The position numbers were made by a program, and so were the translations under genes. The notes under the pieces were generated by a model. It was not told the origin of the DNA. It made no database searches and saw only the letters and a program-made list of their open reading frames with translations. DNA of 54,206 nucleotides from Conoideocrella luteorostrata (lineage: Eukaryota; Ascomycota; Sordariomycetes; Hypocreales; Clavicipitaceae), in the NCBI GenBank assembly GCA_032433595.1, contig JASWJB010000305.1:1-54206 (forward strand), read 5' to 3'. This document shows, piece after piece, positions 34,661-43,933 of this stretch. Position 1 is the stretch's first letter, and every line of letters starts with the position of its first letter.

Positions 34661-36113
34661 TTAATACGTTGCTGTTAGCCTCTGCACTAAATACTTGCCG
34701 CTATTAATACCCTCATACTTCTTACCCGTTTCCGCAGCATAGGTCCCAGGAAGAGTTTCAATGAAAGCATCGAAATTGGGGTTGCAAAAATACCTAGCGC
34801 AGCGTTGTGTTAGTCACTGGACAAGCAAATCAAATCAAACCAAATCGAACCGAACCAAACCAAACCAAACAAATGGCTCGCTTTTCTCTTGTTCTTCTTT
34901 TTCCTCCTCCTCAGCCTCCTCCTCTCCCTCTTCTTTACTCTCTTCTTCTGCGCCCGACACGGGGGGGAAACGTACGCAATGCTATATCGTGGCGGATGCT
35001 CATCTTCCTTCCTAGGCGGCTCCACCACGCGATGTACAGTGCTCTTGATGGTGTCGTTGCTCCAACGGGCCAGCAGATCGCCGGCGTTGACCACAATGGT
35101 GCCCTCGATGGGGGTGGCGTCGACAAACTGGCCAGTTGGAGATTTCACCTGCAGCCCGCCGCGGCTGTCCTGGAAGAGGAGCGTAATGGATCCATAGTCC
35201 TACACGGAGCCAGAAGTTAGCATTCGCCATTACCTCCATCTCATGAATCCCAACCAGTTTGCGGGAGGAAGAGCAGAAGCAGAACAGAGAGAGGAGAGAA
35301 TTTCGTGTTTCCATCCATGCAAGACACTTCGTTGGCACCTACACTATGCTCCCCGGCTCTCACCTGTCCCGGATTCACCCTGAACACATCGGCCTTCACG
35401 CCGGGATAATGCAGCAGCCGCAAAGTATTATCCCCCGCGTCAACGAACCGATCAAAGAATCCCTCGCCAAGCTCCATACCCAGCGCAATCGCCCTCATAA
35501 CCTCCACATGCAACGCCTGGCATTTTGCGAAAAACTCCACCATGTCGGGCCGAAAGCCCTTCAAGCCGCCCTCCTCGGCAGGCCACTGATTTGGAAATTT
35601 GGGATCCGTGTCCCTTCCAATCTCCAGGGATTCTTTGAGATCCGGCGCGGCGTTGCGCACTTTCTCGACATCGGCAATGTCGACGAGCTGGCTGACTTTT
35701 TCGCGGCCGGGGGAGGAGTAGCCGCGATTGGCGTCGGGTGTGGTCCAGTTCAGTCTGAGCTTTGTGTCATCATCGAGAGCGAAAAAGTCGGCGGAGCGGG
35801 AAAACGTGTGTTTAAGAACGTCGGGTGAGATGGGGTGGTTTTTGAGATAGATGAAGCCGGCGGTTTGAAAGCCACGGAGGATATCTCTGGCGGTGGAACG
35901 GCGATCCTGGGGGCTGCCATTGAGGAATTTGGAAAAGTCGATGAGCTGTGTCTCCAGTCAGAACAGGGTTGCTCATGATGGGAGAACAACGACGCCATGT
36001 GTTCAGGCGTGTCAAACGACCTGCATGCATGATCCGAGTAAACGGGTATTGCACAACCGACTTACAGGAATGACAAGGCCCTCCTTAGCCACAGCGGCAG
36101 TGTCGGTGGCCAT
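34661..36113 (-). CDS. 2-oxoglutarate/Fe(II)-dependent dioxygenase, isopenicillin N synthase-like
   Basis: Non-heme iron oxygenase of the DIOX_N/2OG-FeII_Oxy superfamily; substrate unknown, probably cytosolic. Exons 36113-36066, 35945-35343, 35199-34976 and 34793-34661 give 335 aa. The N-terminal domain has DILRGFQTAGFIYLKNHPI and RGYSSPGREK. The iron triad is His216, Asp218 and His273 (EHSDYGS, STVHRVV), and the 2-oxoglutarate-binding RYS is at 288-290. The His-x-Asp motif is divided exactly by intron 2: exon 2 ends GAG-CAT-AGT and exon 3 starts GAC. Intron 3 (182 nt, donor GTACGT) contains AAACC repeats and splits the Ala codon of YSIAYFCNPNFDAF. An alternative in-frame donor (GTGAGA at 35363) would delete seven residues including His216. 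All active-site residues are present in the chosen model. No pathway neighbours are recognised. Confidence 0.9.
34826..34873 (-). repeat. AAACC-type repeat within intron 3 of the dioxygenase
   Basis: Degenerate CAAAT/AAACC/GAACC units occupy the 3' third of the 182-nt intron on the minus strand, where they read as pyrimidine/G-rich tract. Confidence 0.7.
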
Positions 36114-37535
36114 GTCGAATCACAGAAGGGACAAGATCAGGCTTGTGAGGTATGAGAATGCGAGAATCAGGCTATTTTAGACAGCAAGGGTGGAAAATCG
36201 ACACAGTATTGTTGGTGAGGCTGAGGTTGTTGAGGTTGGACAGCCCGCCCTAAATACGTGACCACGGCGTCCTCCGCACCTTTGCACTCTGTTTGTGGTT
36301 CACGGTACTCCGTATAAGCGGCAGTTTTGATAATTGGCGGCTACTATAGGGTTTGGAGCCTGGACGGCAAACGTTTGGTTGCTGGCGGAGCAAGTAGCTA
36401 TCAGGCTTCTTGGGTGCAAGCATGTGCAAACATCTATGCTGTTCCTCAGAGTCCAAATACGTCCACACATTAACTAACTACGAAGTACCGCGCAGAGCCC
36501 CGACGTTAGTTAGTTAGTTAGCACGCAGTTTTGGGGTTCTTTCGTGGCGGCACAGCCCCGCAATGCTCGGCCAGTTGGCGCGGGTCGACCACTGTCCCCG
36601 CTGGCCAGATCGGCGGGGTTAATCGGCCGCGTCGATGGCTCATTTTAATCTCGAGCTGCCCAATTTGACCTGGCTTGTTTGTTATCAGGACTCTAGCCAC
36701 CAGCACGGCTCCGCAGAATCTCAACGACTGCATTTTTCAAGCGGACGGCCGATATGTACAGCGGGTTATCCTCGTCGGGCGGAGGGTATTCAGTTTTCCT
36801 TGAGCTGTCGGAGGTCTCCGAAGTCATGCACCCATGCGGCTACGTTCGGTTTGCGAGGTTCCATCAGACTACTCCGTAGTAAATACAACATGATTATGAT
36901 GTGTGTACCGGGTGGCCTACAGCTGAACTAATGCGTATCCAGCTACCCGACAAAATGACCCTGCCATCGTGGCCATTTTTACTAATATGGGCTAGGATGG
37001 CTGCCCTAATGTACGTGCGACTGAAAATCCATCAACACGAGCCAAACCGTTGCCGCTGTGCTATGGCTATAAACGGTCTCTTGCAGCTCCCCTAGTAGTG
37101 TATGCTACAATACGGCAAGCAGAAGCGGTGTTGAGATCAGCATCGGCACAGGGAAAGAGGCGGCTTCTGCAATGCTTACCGCCGCAGTAGTCTGGATTTC
37201 TGAGTAGTCTGTCTTGGAGTAAAATAAGAGTATATATTGATCTCGACTGACCACTCCTGAACTTGTTCTGTGCGCTTTCTTTTTCGTGCCCGCAGGCAGA
37301 TCGATACCAGAACATTTCGTTGTGTCGTTCTTTCGGCTCTTCTGTGGCGCGTGCCCTGCAGTCTCAGCACCCACGCTTCCAGGTCCAGGTCCCATCAGGC
37401 GCCCACACATATCGCCGTAGTCAGATCAGACTACGGGAGGGGTAGGGAGTACAAGGGCACATCAGCCCAGACACCACCACCACCACCACCACCACCCCTC
37501 CTTCTGGACCGAGCCTTGCTAGTATTGCGTTCAGA
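36114..37535. promoter_or_regulatory. Divergent promoter region, dioxygenase and amidohydrolase
   Basis: 1.4 kb between two divergent start codons. It holds two motif copies (36305-36314, 36870-36879), a TTAG tetramer run at 36506-36520 and a CCA repeat at 37472-37496 about 40 nt before the amidohydrolase ATG. No supported gene. Confidence 0.5.
37472..37496 (+). repeat. ACC trinucleotide repeat before the amidohydrolase
   Basis: About eight ACC units in the presumed 5' leader, ending some 40 nt before the ATG at 37536. Confidence 0.8.
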
Positions 37536-38807
37536 ATGAGAAGCATCTGGTCTACCTTTGTTTTTGTTCTTTCAATCCATCTCGTTGTTGCCCTCCCAGC
37601 CTCGAGCCCCCAACAACAATCCGGTATTCAGGAACCTTGCCCTTCTGCCGAAATTGGCAGAGTCCGTCCATTGCCAATCATGGCAACGTCCAACTTAACC
37701 GTCGTGGACATCCACACCCACATGTATCCGCCACAGTATATTAAGATTCTCGAGTCCCGATCTACTATTCCTCTTGTTCGCAAATTTCCTCAGGCGCCAG
37801 AGCCACGGCTCATTCTTCTCGAATCTGAGCTTGCCGACTTGGAAAAGGCTTTAAACGATACTTCAGCCAAGCCTCCCGGTCGCCCGCTGACATCTCATTT
37901 TGCCTCGCTCGACCAGAAGATCCACTTCATGGACACACATCATATCAATATTTCCGTTATTTCCTTGGCAAACCCTTGGCTGGATTTCGTGGACTCATCT
38001 CAGGCTGGAGAGCTGGCCAATTCTGTCAACAATGAGTTTTCTGAAATGTGCGCCAAGCACCACCGCAGGCTCTTCTTCTTCGGCACTTTACCACTCACGG
38101 CACCCCTCGAAACCTTGCAGGCTTCCATCTCGCACCTCAAGGGGCTGAAGTATTGCCGAGGCGTTATTCTCGGAACATCAGGCTTGGGAAAGGGGTTGGA
38201 TGACCCCAACCTCCTTCCCATCTTTGAAGCAATCGCCGCAGCGCACTTGACTATTTTCTTGCATCCTCACTATGGCCTGCCCAACCAGGTCTGGGGGCCG
38301 CGCGCAAGCGAATATGGACATGTCCTTCCACTTGCTCTAGGCTTTCCCATGGAGACTACTATTGCCGTAGCGCGCATGTATCTGGCTGGTGTTTTTGACA
38401 AGGTGCGTGATCTCCGCATGTTGCTGGCACATAGCGGGGGGACTCTACCTTTCTTGGCCGGAAGAATCGAGAGCTGTATTTTCCATGATGGTCAACTGGT
38501 CCAGGAGGGAAAGGTCGGGAAGGGCCGTCGCACAGTTTGGGATGTTTTGAAAGAGCAGATCTATCTCGATGCTGTCATATACTCCGAAGTAGGATTGAAA
38601 GCTGCCATCGATGCTAGTGGTTCGGATAGACTAATGTTCGGCACTGACCATCCATTCTTCCCGCCAATCACCAGCGATGAGCAGGGTCAATGGGAAAGTG
38701 TTAGCCTGAACGCTGAAGCTGTTGCCAAGGCAGTTGGTGACAGTTCTGCTGAGGCCAAAGCCATTATGGGAGCGAACGCAATCCGGATCCTCAGACTAGA
38801 AGAATAG
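37536..38807 (+). CDS. Amidohydrolase-family decarboxylase, ACMSD-like, with possible signal peptide
   Basis: Metal-dependent TIM-barrel enzyme of amidohydrolase_2, the family of ACMSD, gamma-resorcylate and 6-methylsalicylate decarboxylases; likely removes CO2 from an aromatic or muconate-type acid. Single exon, 423 aa from ATG 37536. Metal ligands are H60 and H62 (VVDIHTHMYPP), H243 (FLHPHYGLPN), H299 (LLAHSGG) and D371 (FGTDHPFF), all in family spacing. The core starts at about residue 54. The first 20 residues (hydrophobic, ending VVAL-PASS) look like a secretion signal, which is unusual because most relatives are cytosolic. A second in-frame ATG at 37680 (Met49), six codons before VVDIHTH, would give a normal 375-aa cytosolic enzyme. 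No intron is needed. It converges with the J-protein gene; the stops are 100 nt apart. Confidence 0.87.
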   Translation: MRSIWSTFVFVLSIHLVVALPASSPQQQSGIQEPCPSAEIGRVRPLPIMATSNLTVVDIHTHMYPPQYIKILESRSTIPLVRKFPQAPEPRLILLESELADLEKALNDTSAKPPGRPLTSHFASLDQKIHFMDTHHINISVISLANPWLDFVDSSQAGELANSVNNEFSEMCAKHHRRLFFFGTLPLTAPLETLQASISHLKGLKYCRGVILGTSGLGKGLDDPNLLPIFEAIAAAHLTIFLHPHYGLPNQVWGPRASEYGHVLPLALGFPMETTIAVARMYLAGVFDKVRDLRMLLAHSGGTLPFLAGRIESCIFHDGQLVQEGKVGKGRRTVWDVLKEQIYLDAVIYSEVGLKAAIDASGSDRLMFGTDHPFFPPITSDEQGQWESVSLNAEAVAKAVGDSSAEAKAIMGANAIRILRLEE

Positions 38808-38907
38808 CCATCGAGGATTGAAAAAAATAAAATAAAAGAAAGAAAGAAAGAAATACATTATCAATCAAATGTAAATGTCTTTTGGGGCTCCAAACATCAA
38901 GGGGCCC

Positions 38908-39735
38908 TTAAGCTGTTGCCATATCACGTTGATACTTGAGCTCTGCTTCGTAGATTCTTCGGCGAGCCTCCTGGACGCCGGTTTCGGCCTCTTGAATCAT
39001 TTCTATTGGGGTTTCCTGCTTCTGCAAATTCCTGACCGCTTGAACAGCACGTAGCTTGTCGCAAACCAGTTCCCAATATTGCTTGTTAACACCCAGGTCG
39101 GCAACGTAATCCCCCGGAACGTTGATGGTCCCATTGACTGGACCTGACGCCTTCCCCGTTGATCCGAGCGTCGCCTTCATGCTCTCCTTGGCTTGCTTCT
39201 TCCTCGCTTTCTCGTCCTTTTTCTCTTTAAGCCTTCTCCTAGCTTCGGCCAGATCTTCCATTTCCTGGGCAGCCTCAGCCTGCCGCCTGACCTCCTCGTC
39301 CCGCATACGCTGCACTTCAGCCAACCTTTCTCTCTCCTTCTCCAACGCAGCTCGATCGCTTTGCTCCTTTTCATCTTTCACTCTTCTGGCTGCATTTTCC
39401 CGTGCTTCCAGATCGTCAGCAAACTTCTTGTGCTCCTTGTTCATTGCCTCGCGCTCTTGTTTCCGAAGCAGCTTGGCCTTGGTGGCCTGATCATAGACAG
39501 CACGAGCATTGTGGTCTGACAGAATGTCTCGCGCGCGCTCAAAAAGCTCCCATTTCTCCGCGTCAAAGTTATCACCAGCCTTGTCCGGATGGTACTTTAG
39601 TGATCGTTTTCTCCAGGCGCGATGGATATCTTCTTTTGGCGTGAGCGCATCAACGCCAAGAAGTTCATAAAGGTCAACATCCTTCTCGGCATATTCGCCT
39701 GCGAAACGTAACAGATCTTTGTTCTCGTCACTCAT
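38908..39735 (-). CDS. J-domain co-chaperone, CWC23/DNAJC17-like
   Basis: Hsp70 co-chaperone, probably nuclear, of the group acting in spliceosome disassembly. Single exon, 275 aa. The J domain is at residues 20-90 (DLYELLGVDALTPKEDIHRAW), with the HPD tripeptide at 49-51. It starts ~20 residues into the protein rather than at the very N-terminus. A long charged coiled coil follows (about 85-195), opening with KKFADDLEARENAARR, which resembles DNAJC17 (DLEARE). No RNA-recognition motif is visible, as in yeast Cwc23. The C-terminal ~60 residues (YVADLGVNKQYWELVCDKLRAVQ) are a separate helical block. Assignment to the CWC23/DNAJC17 group is by resemblance; the J domain itself is certain. Confidence 0.85.
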   Translation of the reverse strand: MSDENKDLLRFAGEYAEKDVDLYELLGVDALTPKEDIHRAWRKRSLKYHPDKAGDNFDAEKWELFERARDILSDHNARAVYDQATKAKLLRKQEREAMNKEHKKFADDLEARENAARRVKDEKEQSDRAALEKERERLAEVQRMRDEEVRRQAEAAQEMEDLAEARRRLKEKKDEKARKKQAKESMKATLGSTGKASGPVNGTINVPGDYVADLGVNKQYWELVCDKLRAVQAVRNLQKQETPIEMIQEAETGVQEARRRIYEAELKYQRDMATA

Positions 39736-40243
39736 TTTAGAAGGGTGCCTCTGCTTTTATGATCTCGCTCAACTGCAGCTGTTTATTTCGCCAGTTTTAT
39801 GAGAATGTAGGAGGCTCCTAGAGTTGACTTCAAAATTTCTCACGTAAATGAGACACAGCCAGCACCTGACTGGTAGACACCGGATCAAATTCGCTTTGTT
39901 TCGTGAGGCAGTATAGCCTTTAGTACGGCCTTTGCCTGGCAGATTTTCGGCGTAAAATGTGACAAATGGCAAAAAAAAAAAAAGCTTGAGTTGGTAATGG
40001 TAGAAGAGTTGGATTGGATGTGTTGTCGAGTTCCGTTTTCCAGACACCACTTGACTCCACGTGACCCACTTTAGCTACCCTTTCGCCTTCCTCAGCGCTC
40101 GTATAAGCCGACACGCGAGATCACCCTCCTATGCAATGGATACTCTCAATGATCAAATGTTGCATGCGTTATAAATTTCAAGTTCTATTAAGTGTTTCCA
40201 GGATAGTTTGGCCACGAATATCAATGCTGCCATTTTATTTTCA
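39736..40243. other. Spacer between J-protein and DUF2235 genes
   Basis: 508 nt with the J-protein promoter and the DUF2235 3' end, both minus strand. A poly-A run at 39969-39981 (plus) is T-rich on the coding strand. No further frame of interest. Confidence 0.6.
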
Positions 40244-42249
40244 TTAGTAAGTGTGCAATGAGCCCTGCTGAAACGATCTTCTTGCTCGCTCAGACCGACT
40301 CCTTCTTTTATTTTTGTTTGCCCTTCTCCCAGCAAAATCATATACATTCGGGTTTCCACCCGACAAATCCAAGAGATATCTTTCATAAGGTCCTAGGGGC
40401 TCCTCTGTCATAACTTTCTGGTTTGGTGCATTCCGCTCAGCACCTACATACTTCCAAATCCATCCCTCACGGGATAGCCGCTCTCGATAATGATCCTGGT
40501 ACCTGGGCCCTTCGTCCATTTCGAATGTAGCCCGCTTCAATCTCCAGTCTGATAACGCGGTGCAAGTCCAGACAGACTCATCATTCAGGCCCAGGCCTTC
40601 GCACGCTAGTCGTACACGGACCGAGCTATGGACTCTCTCATTCGTGTCTTGCAGGAATTTTTCTTTGCATAGTGTCGTTTTAGGGTCAACCTGCTTGTAC
40701 ATGCCTGGGGTTCTAATTGAGTCTCCGGAAAGCGAATAAACTAGTCCACCAGCCTTCTGGATCGCCCCCAAACCCCAAGGCCGGAAGGGCTTATTCCTCT
40801 CGTATATTGGGTCAGCTGCCCACTGACGAATGCCTCGGGGGTTCTTCTTGGAGCTTTGTGCTTCGGGGGATTGATAAAAGTCGTCGGTCAGCTCGACAAC
40901 ACGCTTCAATGATGGGGCGTCAAACTCTACGCCAACGCTTGCCATCTGGTCCATCATCCCTACAGGTCGTTGGTAAATGCAAACGAAATTAAGTATTTAG
41001 GGAGGTTACTACTTACAGGCCAACGTGCAATTGGCCATGCCCTGATCATCCCAACCACCGCCACAATTGCCGTGATTTCCAGGAAACCACACTTGGCGTA
41101 AGTCGGTGCTCAGCCTATCCCGCGTTGGTCGTTCCCAAACAGCTGGACTGAATGGTGTCCTGGTCTCGTCCAGTGCAAGCGCTTGGAACGCATGCTCGAT
41201 GCGTTCTGACAAGGCTGTGTCATGCCACTTATATGTTCACCGAAGGTCAGCTTGCCCGTCGTGACCCAGAGCATGAAGCTGGGAAATAAAATGAGGGAGA
41301 GACTTATTCGTCATTGGATGGTCGAACTCCGAGCTTTTCTAACCAAGGGATCTTAGGGATGCCGAGAGATCCCACCGTGTCCCAGACACAAACTGCCTTT
41401 ACTTTGATGAGCCTGCCGCTCTCCTGGTAAACTCGGGTGTAGCCCATCTTCTCCAGCCGGGCTCGGTATTCATCAGCAGAGTGAGGGCCTTTGGGTTTGT
41501 CCCTGAATGGTACGCCCGGGAAGGGATCGACATAATCGCCATTCTGCCAATTTTGCATGTCCTTGAAGATGGGGTAGAAATGTTCAATACCTTCCCTGGT
41601 TAGTAGGCCCAAATTACCGATCATGCCAGCCACAGATCTAGCAGTGAAGGCACCTCGTGAGAATCCCACAAGGAATATCTCATCACCATCCATGTAGTTG
41701 GCGCAAAGGTACGCATAGACCTCACGGACACGCTTCAAAATCTGTTAGCGATTTGACAGGTCCTGGACGGCAGGCTCGATTGAAAGGGGGAAGAAGACTT
41801 ACCTCCGCCAGGCCAACCCCAAACGCTCCGCCCGTGATGCTATCAATGGTATTGCTGCCACTTCCAACTCCTGATTCGTATGAAATGATCTGCAGCGTGC
41901 CGTCACCGCAGCGGCGCTTGAAGCATCGGGATATGCGCGTCACATTGGACGGGACCTGCAGCATGCCCTTCTTGCGGAAGAGGCCTGGCTTGACGAAGCC
42001 GTAATCGCTGTTCATCCAAGTGCCGTCGCAGCACACTATAAGTCGCTTCTTCTGGCGGTTTGCGGTGCCATACACGGCAGCCATGTCGACTGTCGAACGT
42101 GCCCAACCTCTCGATGGCTGTGGGGCGTTGAAGCTGCGAAGAGGTGAAGCTGGAGGGGTCACCGAGTAAGTCGCTATGGGGGGGTAGTACAACCCAGTTC
42201 CAAGCAATTTTCCATTCAATTTACGCGAGCCAGTCAGGATCATCGACAT
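40244..42249 (-). CDS. DUF2235 alpha/beta hydrolase (Tle1-like catalytic domain) with a candidate AT-AC intron
   Basis: Member of the DUF2235 family, distantly related to the bacterial phospholipase effector domain Tle1; fungal role unknown. Exons 42249-41803, 41741-41308, 41234-41017 and 40959-40244 give 604 aa. The core opens KKRLIVCCDGTWMNSD. The nucleophile motif GFSRGAFTAR puts Ser at 177. VWDTVGSLGIPKIPWLEKLG, EHAFQALALDE, WFPGNHGNCGGGWDD and ACWMMDQMASVGVEF are family blocks. Introns 1 (61 nt, GTAAGT) and 3 (57 nt, GTAAGT) are canonical. Intron 2 cannot be spliced GT-AG without losing conserved residues; an ATAAGT...AC intron at 41307-41235 restores SNDE-YKWHDTALS exactly. A second start at 42084 (Met56, just before the core) would give 549 aa. 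The tail is Arg/Lys/Ser-rich. Confidence 0.85.
41235..41307 (-). other. Candidate U2-type AT-AC intron (73 nt)
   Basis: On the minus strand the intron begins ATAAGT (41307) and ends GGTGAAC (41235). A CTGAC branch site has its A at 41247, 12 nt before the end. Splicing joins GAC-GA to A-TAT-AAG-TGG and gives DEYKW. The exon before it runs into a TAA if unspliced, and the following frame has a TGA just 5' of the acceptor, so splicing must occur in this interval. The only in-frame GT-AG choice found uses a poor donor, GTTCGA at 41327, with acceptor ending 41228, and removes nine residues. Confidence 0.65.
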
Positions 42250-43933
42250 TGAAAAGGGGAAAGAAACTGGGATTTATTGGCACGGGAATACAACAGGCGC
42301 CGCCGACTCTTTTAATTACGCCCGCCCGAGGGCTAGAACATCAAAGGCGTGAGATAGCTCAGCGACTTAGGCCTTGACTTGAGCCCAGCCTCACGCCCTC
42401 CTGGCCCCCTTCCGCCAACCAGCCTCGTTGTCAGCCCATCCATCAGCAATCAGGACGTTGGTAGGGGCGAGACACCAGAAGCAAGCGTTGGAAAAAAAAA
42501 ATACATCGGACTACTACCGCCAAATAACACAGTGGCTTGCTTGAGTTGCAATGCAGTGTACTTACTTGAGTCGCTATGGATGTGAGGTTACCAACACAAG
42601 CTGTAGTCACTACTCACACATGTAAGTACTTCGTACGGAGTACATTCATTCAAGTAGCTTTTGGCGCCAGGAAAGGCAGCCTACAAAGTACTCTCCAACA
42701 GCAATGCAACGCAAACGCAATGGCTTGGCTGAGCTTACTTTTCCACAATAGTCGTATTCCCACATCAGGTGAAATTGCGCCTCCCTCGTGATCCAGACAC
42801 TGGAATCCCTGCCGCAATCCAAGCCCAGAGTACTCCATCATCCTAGCATCAAGAACCTGCCAGCCACAAAAGTACCCCCTCTCGCCATCCAACTTGTTAC
42901 AGCTACAAGCATCCCTACCATTTGACACAGCAATTTCTGCGTTTCAACTTTTGTCCATAGATACTGCGTAACCTCGTCGGACCCGAGGATGCCAACATCG
43001 GCAGAGTACGAGAAGAGGAGACAAGTCAATAAGTTCCGATGGCAGGTCGGCTGTTTGAGGCGCCCGCACTGCCACGATATATGATCTGCCGCATGGAATA
43101 ACACCTGAAACTACTTTCGTCATTCGCTGCCATGAATGCCTTCCGTTGACCCTACCATCTCATCTATGCTCGGTGATCAATCCTGCAGTAGCGATCGACA
43201 GGAACGTCAAAAAAGTGATTAGCGCAATATGAGGTGCTCGGAAGAAGAGCCCAGTGGGTGTCTCCATCGTGCATCGGCTCCACGAGATGGCGCATGTAGA
43301 TCGAGAATATGGAGTATAGAGTAGATATTAGTTTATTTACGGAACAGAATGAGCAACTTTTTGTTGAGGTTTGTTTATTAATACGGAGTTCTCCTCAGTG
43401 GCCAAAGTGACTGAGCAGCTCTCGCAGTACCTCGCATTAATATGCACATCTATTTAGTGACCTTAAAGGCAACGATGATCAGACTTTCACCACTCTAGGT
43501 AAGCCTGGCTAGACAGGAACGAAAATGCGGTTGAAGGTCAAATGTAGAATGGGCAGGGTGACGGACGAATGGCACTCGCTCGCGGTACGTTGCAGAAGGT
43601 GAAAACCAGCCTGCTGGCCGACTAGACAGGTATTTACTTGCTTCTTGTCCCAGTAATTAGGCTGACATCAGTTACTAGCATATTAAATAATGAAGGTCCG
43701 AAGATCTCTCCATAAAATCATACTACGTCTCCGCTTTATTTATCTTGGTCCTTGCTTTTACTCTTTTATTTTTATTTTTATTTTTATTCTTTTTGGACTT
43801 GTCTTTGTGTTTTGTTCACTTTTTTTTTTTTTTACTTTTTTATATACGTTCTTATGCTTCATGGCCGCAAACACCCAAAACACGGTTGAGCATAGTCTAC
43901 ATGGCAAACAGGCCTCGTCTCATATTACCACCA
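42250..43933. other. DUF2235 promoter and esterase 3' flank
   Basis: 1.7 kb without a supported gene. It holds a poly-A at 42491-42500, motif copies at 42633-42643 and 43382-43390, and a TTTTTA repeat at 43764-43788 with T runs to about 43850. Read on the minus strand this is an A-rich region downstream of the esterase stop, suitable for polyadenylation. Confidence 0.6.
43764..43788 (-). repeat. TTTTTA repeat in the esterase 3' flank
   Basis: Four units of TTTTTA on the plus strand (TAAAAA on the gene strand), about 150 nt after the esterase stop. It may supply polyadenylation signals. Confidence 0.7.

Noticed and set aside
36506..36520. TTAG repeats as telomere-like sequence
   Set aside because: Only a few TTAG units, not TTAGGG, and located between ordinary genes.
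19604..38807. P450, dioxygenase, amidohydrolase and hydrolase as parts of a secondary-metabolite cluster
   Set aside because: They are separated by housekeeping genes (WDR70, STH1, PHS1) and no polyketide synthase, peptide synthetase, terpene synthase, transporter or cluster regulator is present.
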